Shown: piece by piece, positions 34,029 through 43,379 of the stretch | Layout: each line of letters begins with the position of its first letter | Position numbering within the stretch: the first letter of the stretch is position 1 | Notes under the pieces: generated by a model | What the model saw: only the letters and a program-made list of their open reading frames with translations | Told to the model about the DNA's origin: nothing | The model's database searches: none | Translations under genes and position numbers: made by a program | Assembly (NCBI GenBank): GCA_039208375.1 | Contig: JBCCRC010000013.1 | Coordinates: 1-64,000 of the forward strand | Source: JANQPC01 sp039208375 | GTDB lineage: Bacteria > Pseudomonadota > Alphaproteobacteria > Rhodobacterales > Rhodobacteraceae | DNA length: 64,000 nt | Reading direction: 5' to 3'

Positions 34029-34088
34029 GCGGGGTGATCCATTTGTGCTAAGCGGCAGCGGTCCGGCGATGTCCGCCTGGCGGGGCCG

Positions 34089-34114
34089 AAAAAAAGAGGC
34101 GCCCAAAGGCGCCC
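34089..34114 (-). terminator. Rho-independent terminator after the Do protease gene
   Basis: GGCGCC arms (34098-34103 with 34108-34113), 4-nt loop, and seven A on the plus strand (34089-34095), giving a T-run on the minus strand. It starts 25 nt after the protease stop. Confidence 0.8.
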
Positions 34115-34138
34115 CCTGCAAGCGGCACTAAGCACCCC

Positions 34139-35611
34139 TTAGCTGGCTTCAAGGGAAAGCGCCACAAAGCGCGGATCGCCGTCACGGCGTACAAGCAGAA
34201 GAAGCGATCTGCGCCCTGCCTCTTGCGCCGCCTCGATACGCGCTTCGAGATCAGCAACCGAAAGCACGGGCTCCTGCCCAGCCTCTGTGATCAGATCCCC
34301 GGCGCGCAGGCCCTTGTCGAACGCTTCGCTATCCTCGGCCACGTCTTGCACGACGAGGCCCTCGGCGCCGTCGCCAAGCCCAAGCTGCGCGCGCAGATCG
34401 TCTGTCATCGCTGAAAGCGAGAGACCGAGCACATCACCCGTAACAGGCTCATCCGCAGGCGCCGAAGCAGGGATGGCGCGTTCGGCGTCCTCCCGACGGC
34501 CAAGGGTAACGAGGAGGGTTTGCGTTTCACCCTCTCGGAACACAACGATCCGCACGGCTTTGCCCACCTCTGTGTTGCCAACCCGGCGGACGAGTTCGCG
34601 GGTGTCGGTAACATCGGCACCATCGAAGGAAATGATTACGTCGCCCGACTCAATGCCCGCCTCAAGCGCAGGCCCTTCGGGCACGTCGGTAACAAGGGCG
34701 CCAGCCGTCGCTTCGAGCCCAAGGGCTTCGGCCACATCGTCTGACACATCCTGGATACGTACGCCAAGCCAGCCCCGGCGTGTTTCCCCAAACTCCTCAA
34801 GCTGGGCGATCACGTTCTGAGCCACACGGCTCGACATTGCAAAGCCAATGCCGATCGATCCGCCATTAGGCGACAGGATCGCGGTATTCACGCCGATCAC
34901 CTCGCCATCCATGTTGAACAGCGGGCCGCCCGAGTTGCCGCGATTGATGGCGGCATCGGTTTGGATATAGTCGTCATAGGTGCCCGAAAGTGCGCGGCCT
35001 CGGGCCGAAACGATCCCCGCAGAGACCGAAAAGCCCTGACCGAGCGGGTTGCCCATGGCCATCACCCAATCACCCACGCGCGCTTCGTCGCTATCACCCC
35101 AAGGCACGAAGGCCAGTGGGCGATCGCTTTCCACTTTCAAAAGCGCAAGGTCGGTGTTGGGATCGGTGCCGATCACTTCGGCCTCAAGTTCACCACCTTC
35201 GAAGAATTCGATCAGGATCTCATCAGCGCCCTGAATGACGTGATTGTTCGTGACAATGAAACCATCTTCCGAAATCACGAAACCCGAGCCGAGCGCTTGG
35301 CTGCGTCGGGGCCGTTGGCCGTTTTCGTTACGATCCAGAAAATCACGGAAGAAGTCTTCGAAGGGCGATCCCTCTGGCACAACAGGGCTCGGGCCCGTTG
35401 AGGTGGATACCGTTGTTGATGTGGTGATGTTCACCACAGAAGGGCTGACTGTTTCGGCCAACTCGGCAAATGTGTTCGGCCGGGTCTGGGCCGCGGCGGA
35501 CAGCGTTTGCGCCAGGATGAGCGCGAGCGCCAGCATGAGCGCCCATGCGGCCGCAAACGATGCCCGGCGGGTGGTAGGGTAGGTAGAGGGGATGGCGATA
35601 GCCTGCATCAT
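34139..35611 (-). CDS. Do-family (DegP/DegQ-like) periplasmic serine protease
   Basis: Quality-control protease-chaperone of the periplasm. 490 residues. Signal peptide at residues 1-42 (hydrophobic core AAAWALMLALALILAQTLSAAAQ). The protease domain carries His in TNNHV, Asp in NTDLALLKV and Ser in INRGNSGGPLF; two PDZ domains follow (GWLGVRIQDVS and LGLSLSAMTDDLRAQLGL). The plus-strand GTG-ATG-ATG cluster leaves three starts; ATG 35611 is 9 nt after AAGGAG. It is 173 bp downstream of DUF2065-hflC-hflK, a well-known order in this class; the spacing suggests its own promoter as well. It ends at a terminator. Confidence 0.95.
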   Translation of the reverse strand: MMQAIAIPSTYPTTRRASFAAAWALMLALALILAQTLSAAAQTRPNTFAELAETVSPSVVNITTSTTVSTSTGPSPVVPEGSPFEDFFRDFLDRNENGQRPRRSQALGSGFVISEDGFIVTNNHVIQGADEILIEFFEGGELEAEVIGTDPNTDLALLKVESDRPLAFVPWGDSDEARVGDWVMAMGNPLGQGFSVSAGIVSARGRALSGTYDDYIQTDAAINRGNSGGPLFNMDGEVIGVNTAILSPNGGSIGIGFAMSSRVAQNVIAQLEEFGETRRGWLGVRIQDVSDDVAEALGLEATAGALVTDVPEGPALEAGIESGDVIISFDGADVTDTRELVRRVGNTEVGKAVRIVVFREGETQTLLVTLGRREDAERAIPASAPADEPVTGDVLGLSLSAMTDDLRAQLGLGDGAEGLVVQDVAEDSEAFDKGLRAGDLITEAGQEPVLSVADLEARIEAAQEAGRRSLLLLVRRDGDPRFVALSLEAS

Positions 35612-35784
35612 CACTGCGAGCTCCTTTTAGAGACACGTCGCCGGAGTGGTGCGCCGACGCTTCGAATACTGTGACAGATAGGCGCGCAGCCGTACAACAC
35701 AACGTATCGTTTCGATTGGTCAACCGGACGTGAGCGTAATCGATTTCCGTGTGAAGCGCGCGGTGCGTCGCACATGATGGGCGC

Positions 35785-35979
35785 CTACACGCCGAAACTG
35801 CGCGCAATCCAGATCAGCGCAACCCCGGCAGCCAGCGCGCCGAGGCCCAGAAGGCGCCGGGTATCATTCGGGATTTGCCGGAGAAATTCGAGCACTTCTT
35901 CGAGGCGAGAAGGGGCCAGTGCGAACACCAGCCCCTCAACCACCAGTACAAGACCGATTGCCAGGATGACATATGCCAT
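35785..35979 (-). CDS. DUF2065 small membrane protein
   Basis: A 64-residue protein with two hydrophobic helices (residues 2-21, AYVILAIGLVLVVEGLVFAL, and 44-61) joined by a short amphipathic loop. This is the DUF2065 family (YjeT-like in E. coli), found next to hflC in many proteobacteria. No function is known; a role as a small partner of the HflKC complex in the inner membrane is a reasonable guess from position. It lies 12 nt after hflC and is in the same operon. Confidence 0.9.
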   Translation of the reverse strand: MAYVILAIGLVLVVEGLVFALAPSRLEEVLEFLRQIPNDTRRLLGLGALAAGVALIWIARSFGV

Positions 35980-35991
35980 CGGCTACGTGCC

Positions 35992-36888
35992 TTATTGCTG
36001 TACCTGAACCGGAGTTACTCCTTGCGGCGCATCGAGGAACTCGAAGAATTCGCTATCGGGCGTTATCACCATTGTCGAATTCTGGCCTTGGATCGCGCGT
36101 TCGTAGGCAGACATCGAGCGATAGAACTCAAAGAACTCTGGATTTGCACCAAAGGCGTCCGCAAAGATCCGGTTGCGTTCTGCGTCCGCTTCACCGCGAA
36201 CGATCTCGCTTTCCCGCCGCGCTTCCGAAACAAGCTCTACCACCGTTCGATCAGCCTGCGCCCGAACCCGCTGCGCCGCTTCTTCGCCGCGCGCAATCTC
36301 GTCAGCCGCTTCACGCTCCCGCTCTGCCCGCATGCGCGCGAAGGTGGCGTCAAGGTTCTGTTCTGGCAGGTTCGTCTGCTTCAACCGCACGTCAACAACA
36401 TCGAGACCGAGCGCTTGGGCGCGCAGTTGAGACAGCTCGCGGATGCGCACCATCAGCTGCGCGCGATCGGCAGAAAGAATAGTGTTAGACGTCACGCCCT
36501 GCGAACCAAGAACCGCCCTCGTTTGCGTGGTAAGGATCGATTCCAACCGGTCTTCTGCCGCATTCAGACCGCCAACACCAACCGCTTGCCGGAACTGCAC
36601 CACGTCAGAAATCCGGTAGCGCGCAAAGGCGTCCACCACGAGGCGGCGGTCATCCGACGGCGTCACCTCGATTGGCTGAGTGTCGAGCGACAGGATCCGG
36701 TCGTCATAGCGGACAACCTCTTGGATCAGCGGGATCTTGAAGGCGAGGCCCGGATCCTCTTTCACAGCGCGGATCTGGCCAAACTGAAGCACGAGCGCCT
36801 TCTCTCGTTCATCAACAATGAAGATCGACGACAGCGCGACGGCAAGTGCGATGACGACCGCGGGGATGATGTATCCAGCTTTCCGCAT
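35992..36888 (-). CDS. hflC: Protease modulator HflC
   Basis: SPFH/prohibitin-family protein that with HflK forms a large periplasmic-facing cage around the FtsH protease. 298 residues. One N-terminal TM segment (residues 5-24), then the SPFH domain (IVDEREKALVLQFGQIRAVKEDPGLAFKIPLIQEV), and a long coiled coil with repeated Glu/Arg/Ala (about residues 190-240). The C-terminus FFEFYRSMSAYERAI and PDSEFFEFL are family-typical. It starts 1 nt after the hflK stop. Confidence 0.96.
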   Translation of the reverse strand: MRKAGYIIPAVVIALAVALSSIFIVDEREKALVLQFGQIRAVKEDPGLAFKIPLIQEVVRYDDRILSLDTQPIEVTPSDDRRLVVDAFARYRISDVVQFRQAVGVGGLNAAEDRLESILTTQTRAVLGSQGVTSNTILSADRAQLMVRIRELSQLRAQALGLDVVDVRLKQTNLPEQNLDATFARMRAEREREAADEIARGEEAAQRVRAQADRTVVELVSEARRESEIVRGEADAERNRIFADAFGANPEFFEFYRSMSAYERAIQGQNSTMVITPDSEFFEFLDAPQGVTPVQVQQ

Positions 36889-36889
36889 C

Positions 36890-38032
36890 TTAGTTGGCCT
36901 CCGCAGTGGTATTCGCCGGCGGGCGGCGAAGCTCGTTCAGCGGCAGGTAAGGCACAACGCCCTGGCCACCGGACCCGCCCGCGTTTTCGTCTAGGATGAT
37001 CTTATCGACGCCGCCCAGAACACGTTCGAGCGTTTCAAGATACAGGCGCTTGCGCGTCACCTCCGGCGCCAACTCGTATTCCGCGAGCACCGACGTAAAG
37101 CGGCTGGCTTCACCCTGTGCTTCGTTGACCACCTGCGCACGATACGCTTCGGATTGCTCTAGAACCTGCGCGGCTTCACCTCGGGCGCCTGCAAGCACGC
37201 GGTTGGCATAGGCATCCGCCTGGCGCTCAAGCCGGTCACGTTCCTGTTCTGCCGCCTGAACCTCACGGAAGGCATCGATCACTTCGCGCGGAGGGTCGGC
37301 CCGGTCTAGGTTCACCCGAACGATGTTGATGCCGGACTGATAGCCATCAAGTGTCAGCTGTATCAGCTGCTGCGCATTAGCTTCGATCAGGCCCCGGTCT
37401 CGGTTGAGGATCGGAGCAAGCTCAGACGCAGCAATGATTTCGCGCATCGCGGCTTCGGACACGGCGCGCACCGTTTGCTGGGCGTCGCGCAGGTTGAAGA
37501 GGAACAGGCTGGGATCATTGATATTCCAGACAACCTGGAAATCGATATCGACGATGTTTTCGTCGGTTGTCAGCATCAGGCCGTCGTCGCCGCCATTGCC
37601 CGTACCGATATCTTCGGATTGTTCCCGGGTGACCGGAATCACTTCGTAGGTCACCAGCGGCCACGGCGCAAAGTTCAAGCCCGGGTTACCGATTGAGCTG
37701 AACTCCCCAAGAAACAGTTCAACCGACTGTTCTTCCGGGCGAACCGTGTAGAACGAGCTGAACGCCCAGAGCCCAAACGCGGCAAGTACGCCGAGGCCGA
37801 TCGTGCCGCGCGAAAGCGTTGGCCCGCCGCCGCCCTGGCCACCCCCATCGCCGCCACGGCCGCCCATCAGGACGCGGAGCTGTTCCTGCCCCTTTTTCAT
37901 GATCTCGTCTATTTCGGGGATCTGGGGGCCGTCGCCGTTCGGGCGGCGAGGGCCGCCACCACGATTGTCGCCGCCGCCGGGGCCGCCGCCTCTGGAGCCG
38001 CCACCCCAAGGTCCGCCATTGTTACTGGCCAT
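36890..38032 (-). CDS. hflK: FtsH protease activity modulator HflK
   Basis: Partner of HflC. 380 residues. The first 60 residues are Gly/Pro/Asn-rich and disordered (GGPWGGGSRGGG), as is usual for HflK, with IDEIMKKGQEQLRVLMGG after it. One TM segment follows near residues 78-96 (GLGVLAAFGLWAFSSFYTV), then the SPFH domain (VRPEEQSVELFLGEF, GLNFAPWPL) and a coiled coil rich in Ala/Glu/Arg. The C-terminal VVPYLPLNEL is family-typical. It lies 68 bp after gor and begins the hflK-hflC-DUF2065 operon. Confidence 0.96.
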   Translation of the reverse strand: MASNNGGPWGGGSRGGGPGGGDNRGGGPRRPNGDGPQIPEIDEIMKKGQEQLRVLMGGRGGDGGGQGGGGPTLSRGTIGLGVLAAFGLWAFSSFYTVRPEEQSVELFLGEFSSIGNPGLNFAPWPLVTYEVIPVTREQSEDIGTGNGGDDGLMLTTDENIVDIDFQVVWNINDPSLFLFNLRDAQQTVRAVSEAAMREIIAASELAPILNRDRGLIEANAQQLIQLTLDGYQSGINIVRVNLDRADPPREVIDAFREVQAAEQERDRLERQADAYANRVLAGARGEAAQVLEQSEAYRAQVVNEAQGEASRFTSVLAEYELAPEVTRKRLYLETLERVLGGVDKIILDENAGGSGGQGVVPYLPLNELRRPPANTTAEAN

Positions 38033-38100
38033 CTAGGTGAGTTTCCCTTTGTCGCCTAAGTCTATGCTTGCAGTGGTAACTGTGTGCTTCGCCCGGATTT

Positions 38101-39459
38101 TCAAGCTGTTCGAATCGGAGAGCGCATTGTCACAAGCTCTTCCGAAATCGTGGGGTGAACTGCAACCGTGCGATCGAAATCCTCTTTGGTGGCCCCCATC
38201 TTCACCGCAACGGCGGCCAGCTGGATCAACTCGCCCGCACCATCGGCCACAATATGGCACCCGAGCACTTTTCGGCTTTCCTGATCAACAACTAGCTTGA
38301 AAAGGACGCGGTCTGGCCGCCCAATGAACGCGGTGCGCATTGGCCGGAAAGACGTGCAATATACGTCGATGCGGCGGCTTTCGCGCGCCTCTTCCTCTGT
38401 CATGCCCACAGTGCCGTATTCAGGCTGAGTAAACACAGCCGAGGCCACGAGATCGTGATCCATCGCGCGTTTATTGCCGCCAAAAACCGTGTCTGCAAAG
38501 GCGTGGCCCTCGCGGATGGCGACGGGTGTCAGGGCAATCCTGTCCGTCACATCGCCTACCGCATAGATCGAGGGGATATTGGATTGGCTATAGTCATCTA
38601 CGATCACTTCGCCACGGCGGCCCAGCTTTACGCCCGCTTCTTCAAGGCCGAGGCCGTCGGTATTAGGGTCGCGCCCAGTAGCGAAGAGCACCTTGTCCAC
38701 CGTGCATTCATGCCCGTTCGACGCTTTCACCCAGATGCCAGAGGCGCGCTTTTCCATCTCAACGATCGTTGTGCCAAGATGAAGATCCACGCCATGATCG
38801 CGCATGCCTTCCGCGATCAGGCCACGCGCCTCGTCATCAAAGCCGCGCAAGATCTGGGCGCCGCGGTAAAGCTGCGTCACCTGGGTGCCGAGCCCGGTAA
38901 AGATGCCTGCGAATTCGCACGCGATATAGCCACCGCCAATGATCATCAGCCGCTCGGGCCGTTCTTCCAGATCAAAAATCTCATTTGAGGAAATGCCAAG
39001 CTCGCGCGCACGCTCATCGGGGAAAACGGGGTGGCCGCCGACGGCGATCAGGATGTGCTTGGCGGTCACAGTCTTTCCATCTGCCAAAGCAATCGTATGC
39101 GGGTCGGCGATCGTCGCGCGGCAATCGTGGATCTCGACACCCGCCTTTTCAAGGTTCTGACGGTAAATGCCTTCCAGACGGCCAAGCTCTTCATGCAGGC
39201 GCCCCGTGAAGCGGCCCCAATCGAACGCGCCCGCCGAAGCCTCCCAACCGTAGGCCGCCGCATCGGCAATCGTTTCGCGGTAGCCGCTGGCAAACACCAT
39301 AAGCTTTTTTGGAACGCAGCCGCGGATCACGCATGTGCCGCCCATGCGGCTTTCTTCCGCAAGCCCAACCTTGGCGCCACCTTCCGACGCCGCGATCCGC
39401 GCCGCGCGGACGCCGCCAGAGCCGCCACCGATCACGAAGAGATCATAGTCGAACGCCAT
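38101..39459 (-). CDS. gor: Glutathione-disulfide reductase
   Basis: NADPH flavoenzyme keeping glutathione reduced; cytoplasmic dimer. 452 residues. FAD motif GGGSGGVRAARIAA at 12-25, redox pair in GGTCVIRGCVPKKL (the six-residue spacing is normal), NADPH site IIGGGYIACEFAGI followed by GAQILRGFDDEAR with Arg residues typical for NADPH, and AVGDVTDRIALTPVAI. The C-terminal HPTISEE carries the active-site His-Glu pair of the other subunit. It starts 4 nt after rpiA; these two probably share a transcript that may run on to hflKC. Confidence 0.95.
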   Translation of the reverse strand: MAFDYDLFVIGGGSGGVRAARIAASEGGAKVGLAEESRMGGTCVIRGCVPKKLMVFASGYRETIADAAAYGWEASAGAFDWGRFTGRLHEELGRLEGIYRQNLEKAGVEIHDCRATIADPHTIALADGKTVTAKHILIAVGGHPVFPDERARELGISSNEIFDLEERPERLMIIGGGYIACEFAGIFTGLGTQVTQLYRGAQILRGFDDEARGLIAEGMRDHGVDLHLGTTIVEMEKRASGIWVKASNGHECTVDKVLFATGRDPNTDGLGLEEAGVKLGRRGEVIVDDYSQSNIPSIYAVGDVTDRIALTPVAIREGHAFADTVFGGNKRAMDHDLVASAVFTQPEYGTVGMTEEEARESRRIDVYCTSFRPMRTAFIGRPDRVLFKLVVDQESRKVLGCHIVADGAGELIQLAAVAVKMGATKEDFDRTVAVHPTISEELVTMRSPIRTA

Positions 39460-39463
39460 CGGC

Positions 39464-40252
39464 CTAATCCGCTAGATCAGAGAATAGGTTTTCGGTTTCC
39501 ACGATATCAACGACGCCCTGCTCGGTTGTACCGGCGTTGATATCGCGCACTTCGACGCGCCCGTCATGGTGCCCAATGACGACGATATCGCAGATGTCGA
39601 TGAACAGACCGTTTTCAACGACGCCTGGGATCTGATTGATCACGATCCCGAACTGGCGCGCATTTCCAAGCCGGTTGAGATGCAGATCGAGGATGTAGTT
39701 GCCCTCGTCGGTGATGTAGGGGGCGCCGCCGTCTTCGCGGAGCGTACTGGTATCGCCCATCACATCAAGCGAGGCGAGCGTTTCTTCAATCAGCGCCTTG
39801 GTTGTTTGCCACCCGAACCTTACGACTTCCACCGGTAACGGGAACGCCCCAAGCGCATCGACCTGCTTTGACTTATCTGCAATCACGATCATCTGATCCG
39901 ATGCCGTGGCCACGATCTTTTCCTGCAATAGTGCGCCGCCGCCGCCCTTGATAAGATTGAGCTCACTGTCGAACTCGTCCGCACCGTCAATCGTCAGATC
40001 AAGCCACTTCGCCTCATCCAAAGTGGTAACGGCAATGCCCGCTTCCAGCGCAAGCTCCGCTGTGCGCGTGGAGGTCGGCACACCTGTGATCTGCAGGCCA
40101 TCTTCGCGCACCAACTCACCCAGGCAGCGCACCAGCCATGCAGCGGTGGAACCGGTGCCGAGCCCCACTTTCATACCGCTTTCTACGTAATCGCAGGCGC
40201 GCTTGGCGGCGGCGAACTTGGCGGCGTCGATTGGGGACAGGTTTTGCGACAT
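39464..40252 (-). CDS. rpiA: Ribose-5-phosphate isomerase A
   Basis: Interconverts ribose-5-phosphate and ribulose-5-phosphate in the pentose phosphate pathway and, in some of this group, related carbon cycles. 262 residues. Signatures: GLGTGSTAAWLV (phosphate loop), GVPTSTRTAELA, TIDGADEFDSELNLIKGGGGALLQEKI with the catalytic Asp/Glu/Lys, and the C-terminal NGLFIDICDIVVIG. Start at 40252 fits the family; the longer reading to 40417 is a shadow. A C-terminal extension of about 25 residues (VEVRDINAGTTEQG) is longer than in E. coli but is common in alphaproteobacteria. Confidence 0.95.
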   Translation of the reverse strand: MSQNLSPIDAAKFAAAKRACDYVESGMKVGLGTGSTAAWLVRCLGELVREDGLQITGVPTSTRTAELALEAGIAVTTLDEAKWLDLTIDGADEFDSELNLIKGGGGALLQEKIVATASDQMIVIADKSKQVDALGAFPLPVEVVRFGWQTTKALIEETLASLDVMGDTSTLREDGGAPYITDEGNYILDLHLNRLGNARQFGIVINQIPGVVENGLFIDICDIVVIGHHDGRVEVRDINAGTTEQGVVDIVETENLFSDLAD

Positions 40253-40417
40253 GTTGTGCGGGCTCCAGGCAGCAGTGCGCCGCTTATAGGCCGCGGAGTC
40301 GGGCGGCGCGAGGGGCAAACGGCGCGAGAGGGTTGCGCGGTGACGCACCAAGGCGTCGTTTTTCGTCATGACCGGGGACGCCAATTGCCCGATAGGTTCA
40401 GAAGGAGGTGTTCGCAC

Positions 40418-41791
40418 GTGTTTCTGTCCGTCTTCGAGATGTTCAAGGTCGGCATAGGTCCGTCGTCATCGCACACGATGGGCCCGATGATGGCGGCCGC
40501 GCGATTTCTGGATGTGTTGCGCGCCTCGCCGTTCACCGCGCGCAGGCTGGGCGCACGGCTTCATGGCTCGCTCGCCTTCACTGGTGTGGGGCATGCGACC
40601 GACCGGGCGGTCATCCTCGGCCTCGCGGGGTTTGAGCCCGAACACTACGATGCGCGCGCTGCCGAGGTTGCGTTGGCGGCGATCAACGAAACCCGCACGA
40701 TCGCGCCCCAAGGCCTTCCCGACATGGCCTTCGACCCCAAAATCGATCTCGTCTTCGACTATGACACGCCCTTGCCCGGCCACGCCAATGGGATGGTGCT
40801 GCTGGCGCGCGACGCACAAGGCGATGTGATCCGGCAGGAGACCTATTATTCTGTGGGCGGCGGCTTTGTGATGACGGCGGACGAACTCGCGCGCGGCGGC
40901 GATGGGGATGACGGCCCGCCCGTACCACACCCCTTCAAATCCGCCGCCGAGATGCTCGAAATGTGCGCGGCCACGGGCAGATCAATTGCCGAACTGAAGC
41001 GTGCCAATGAGTTGTCGCGCATGTCGGAGCCCGCGCTGCGGCACGGAATAGATCGGCTTTGGCAGGTGATGGCGGCCTGTATCGAGCGCGGTTTGACCAC
41101 TGATGGCACATTGCCGGGCGGGCTGAACGTGAAACGTCGGGCCCATGGTATCCACCAGGCGCTGATGGCGGAGCGCGGGCGCAACCTGACCGCGCCGCAC
41201 ACCATCAACGATTGGATCAGCGTCTACGCCATGGCCGTAAACGAGGAGAATGCCGCCGGGGGCCAGGTTGTGACGGCACCCACGAACGGGGCGGCTGGCG
41301 TCGTGCCGGCCACGATGCGCTACTGGCTCGACCACGTGCCGAATGCCGCGCCCTCGCGGATCGATGAGTTTTTGCTGACCGCGGCGGCCATCGGCGGGCT
41401 TGTAAAGCACAATGCTTCGATCTCTGGTGCCGAATGCGGGTGCCAGGCCGAGGTTGGATCGGCCAGTGCGATGGCGGCTGCGGGGTTGTGCGCTGTTCTC
41501 GGCGGCACGCCGGAGCAGGTGGAAAACGCCGCCGAGATTGCACTTGAGCACCATCTCGGTATGACCTGCGACCCCGCAATGGGGCTTGTACAAGTGCCGT
41601 GCATCGAGCGAAACGGGCTTGGCGCGATCAAGGCCGTTTCCGCAGCCTCACTTTCCCTGCGCGGGGATGGCACGCATCTCGTGCCGCTCGACGCTTGTAT
41701 TGAGACGATGCGGCAAACGGGCGAGGACATGAGCCACAAATACAAGGAAACCTCACTCGGCGGGCTGGCCGTGAACATCCCCAACTGCTGA
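40418..41791 (+). CDS. sdaA: L-serine ammonia-lyase (iron-sulfur, single-chain type)
   Basis: Deaminates L-serine to pyruvate and ammonia with a [4Fe-4S] cluster. 457 residues in one chain, combining the beta and alpha domains of split enzymes. SVFEMFKVGIGPSSSHTMGPM at the N-terminus is the SDH beta signature; the cluster cysteines lie in SGAECGCQAEVGSASAMAA, with further Cys in MTCDPAMGLVQVPCIERN. The GTG start at 40418 is set by a strong AAGGAGG (40402-40408); ATG codons further upstream in frame give only shadow sequence. Divergent from rpiA. Confidence 0.95.
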   Translation: MFLSVFEMFKVGIGPSSSHTMGPMMAAARFLDVLRASPFTARRLGARLHGSLAFTGVGHATDRAVILGLAGFEPEHYDARAAEVALAAINETRTIAPQGLPDMAFDPKIDLVFDYDTPLPGHANGMVLLARDAQGDVIRQETYYSVGGGFVMTADELARGGDGDDGPPVPHPFKSAAEMLEMCAATGRSIAELKRANELSRMSEPALRHGIDRLWQVMAACIERGLTTDGTLPGGLNVKRRAHGIHQALMAERGRNLTAPHTINDWISVYAMAVNEENAAGGQVVTAPTNGAAGVVPATMRYWLDHVPNAAPSRIDEFLLTAAAIGGLVKHNASISGAECGCQAEVGSASAMAAAGLCAVLGGTPEQVENAAEIALEHHLGMTCDPAMGLVQVPCIERNGLGAIKAVSAASLSLRGDGTHLVPLDACIETMRQTGEDMSHKYKETSLGGLAVNIPNC

Positions 41792-41857
41792 GCCACGATT
41801 GCACCCTGCGCCGCGCATGGTACACCCTTGGGCGCGCGGGAGGAGAGCGAGGCGGGC

Positions 41858-42460
41858 ATGAAACAGGCGGGGTGGCCCATCGCGCGGCCGGGGATGACCG
41901 TTGGCCTTTTGGGAGGCTCCTTCGACCCGCCCCATCGCGGGCACGCGCACCTGACGCGGGAAGCACTGAAACGTTTTGGGCTGGATCGGGTTTGGTGGCT
42001 CGTCACACCAGGCAACCCGCTCAAGGCCCATGGCCCCGCGCCGTTGGCCCAACGGCTGGCCGCCGCGCGCGCGATGATGGATCACCCGCGCGTGGTTATT
42101 ACCGATCTCGAGCGCGCGCTTGGCACCCGCTATACCGCCGAAACGCTTGAGCGCCTTCAACGCGCCTATCCTGGCGTGCGTTTCGTCTGGCTCATGGGGG
42201 CCGATAATCTGGCAGACTTTCACCGTTGGGATCGCTGGCAATCAATTATGGCGCATGTGCCCGTTGGCGTGATCGCCCGGCCGGTGCAGCGGATTGCCGC
42301 GCGCACCTCCCCCGCCGCGGCGCGCTTTGAACGCTATCGGTTGCGCGGGCGCGAGGCCGCGCGGCTTGCAGGGGCGACACCCCCGCGCTGGTGCTTTGTG
42401 AATGTGCCCCTAGACGCCTCATCCTCAACGGAGATCCGTGCCAAGGGCGGCTGGCGCTAG
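41858..42460 (+). CDS. nadD: Nicotinate-nucleotide adenylyltransferase
   Basis: Adenylates nicotinate mononucleotide in NAD synthesis. 200 residues. The nucleotidyltransferase motif GGSFDPPHRGHAHL is at residues 18-32, GTRYTAETLERL and WLMGADNLADFHRWDRW are family stretches, and SSSTEIRAKGG is the C-terminal ISSTxIR-type ATP motif. The start at 41858 has GGAGGAGAG upstream. It is followed by a convergent EamA gene sharing a 4-nt stop overlap (CTAG). In many alphaproteobacteria nadD sits by rsfS and rlmH; here it does not. Confidence 0.95.
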   Translation: MKQAGWPIARPGMTVGLLGGSFDPPHRGHAHLTREALKRFGLDRVWWLVTPGNPLKAHGPAPLAQRLAAARAMMDHPRVVITDLERALGTRYTAETLERLQRAYPGVRFVWLMGADNLADFHRWDRWQSIMAHVPVGVIARPVQRIAARTSPAAARFERYRLRGREAARLAGATPPRWCFVNVPLDASSSTEIRAKGGWR

Positions 42461-43302
42461 CGGCGCAGCGCGAGGGTTGCAAAACCCGTCACCATCAACA
42501 GCGCAAGGCCCGAAAGCGCGAGCGCATCAGGCAGATCGCCAAAGAACAACCAGCCAAATGCGGTTGCCGCGACCAGTTGGAAATAGACGAACGGAGCAAG
42601 GCGCGAGGCAGGCGCGCGGCGATGCGCCAACACCAAAAGCAGGTTGCCCGACAAGGACGCAGCGGCGCTTGCCGCCAGAAGCGCGAACACCGCAAGGCCC
42701 ATAATAGGCGTCTTCCCCAGCGCAAGCGGCGCGAGGGCGACAGCACCCACAACAAGCTGCGTAAACAAAAGTGCGCGTGCCGTGGCGACGCCCGAAAGCC
42801 AGCGGCTTGCCGTAAGATAGCTGCCATAAAACACTCCGGCGAGAAGCGCGAAGGCCAAGCCGGGGCTCATGCCGAAACCGGGGCGCACCACCAGCAGCAC
42901 CCCGAAAAATCCAACAGCCAGCAACACGGTACGGGCCGGATTGGCCGTTTCCCCCAGAAGCCAGATGGACAGACCGTAAGCCACGATCGGGCCGATGAAA
43001 AACGCGGCGAAGACGTTCGGCAGGGGCTCTGTCTGCAGGCTTGTTAGGATCGACACGATACCCCCGACAATCAACAATCCGCGAAACACGATGCGCGGAT
43101 CGATCAAATGCCGCGGTTCTAACGCGGCCGAACCCAGAAAAGGCAGCAACATCAGCGCGCCAAGGGCGAAGCGCGTCCACGCCACAAAAATCGGGGAGAC
43201 ATCGAAGGCATCCATTGCGGCCTTGCCTGCACTGTCGCCCAAGGGAATGAGGGCCATGCCCAGGATCATCATAAGCGCAGCGCGAAGCATCGGCGGTGCC
43301 AT
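42457..43302 (-). CDS. EamA/DMT-superfamily transporter
   Basis: Inner-membrane transporter with ten predicted TM segments in two EamA repeats. About 281 residues. ALMMILGMALIPLGDSAGKAAM opens repeat 1, with the family's VAWTRFALGALMLLP; repeat 2 has FGWLFFGDLPDALALSGLALLMVTG. The substrate is unknown; similar genes are often annotated as permeases of S-adenosylmethionine or riboflavin without proof. The start is uncertain: ATG codons at 43320, 43302 and 43290 are in frame and none has a clear ribosome site. It is divergent from dacB and convergent with nadD. Confidence 0.88.
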   Translation of the reverse strand: MAPPMLRAALMMILGMALIPLGDSAGKAAMDAFDVSPIFVAWTRFALGALMLLPFLGSAALEPRHLIDPRIVFRGLLIVGGIVSILTSLQTEPLPNVFAAFFIGPIVAYGLSIWLLGETANPARTVLLAVGFFGVLLVVRPGFGMSPGLAFALLAGVFYGSYLTASRWLSGVATARALLFTQLVVGAVALAPLALGKTPIMGLAVFALLAASAAASLSGNLLLVLAHRRAPASRLAPFVYFQLVAATAFGWLFFGDLPDALALSGLALLMVTGFATLALRR

Positions 43303-43379
43303 AACTGTGAGGCCACACATCGTCAATTGAACGCAGATGAGGGTTGATCGGCACAGGCTGCGAGGTTTAACTCCGCCGC

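Noticed and set aside
38060..38110. RpoH promoter for hflK (CTTGAA at the end of gor)
   Set aside because: A -35-like element is present but no matching -10 at the proper spacing.
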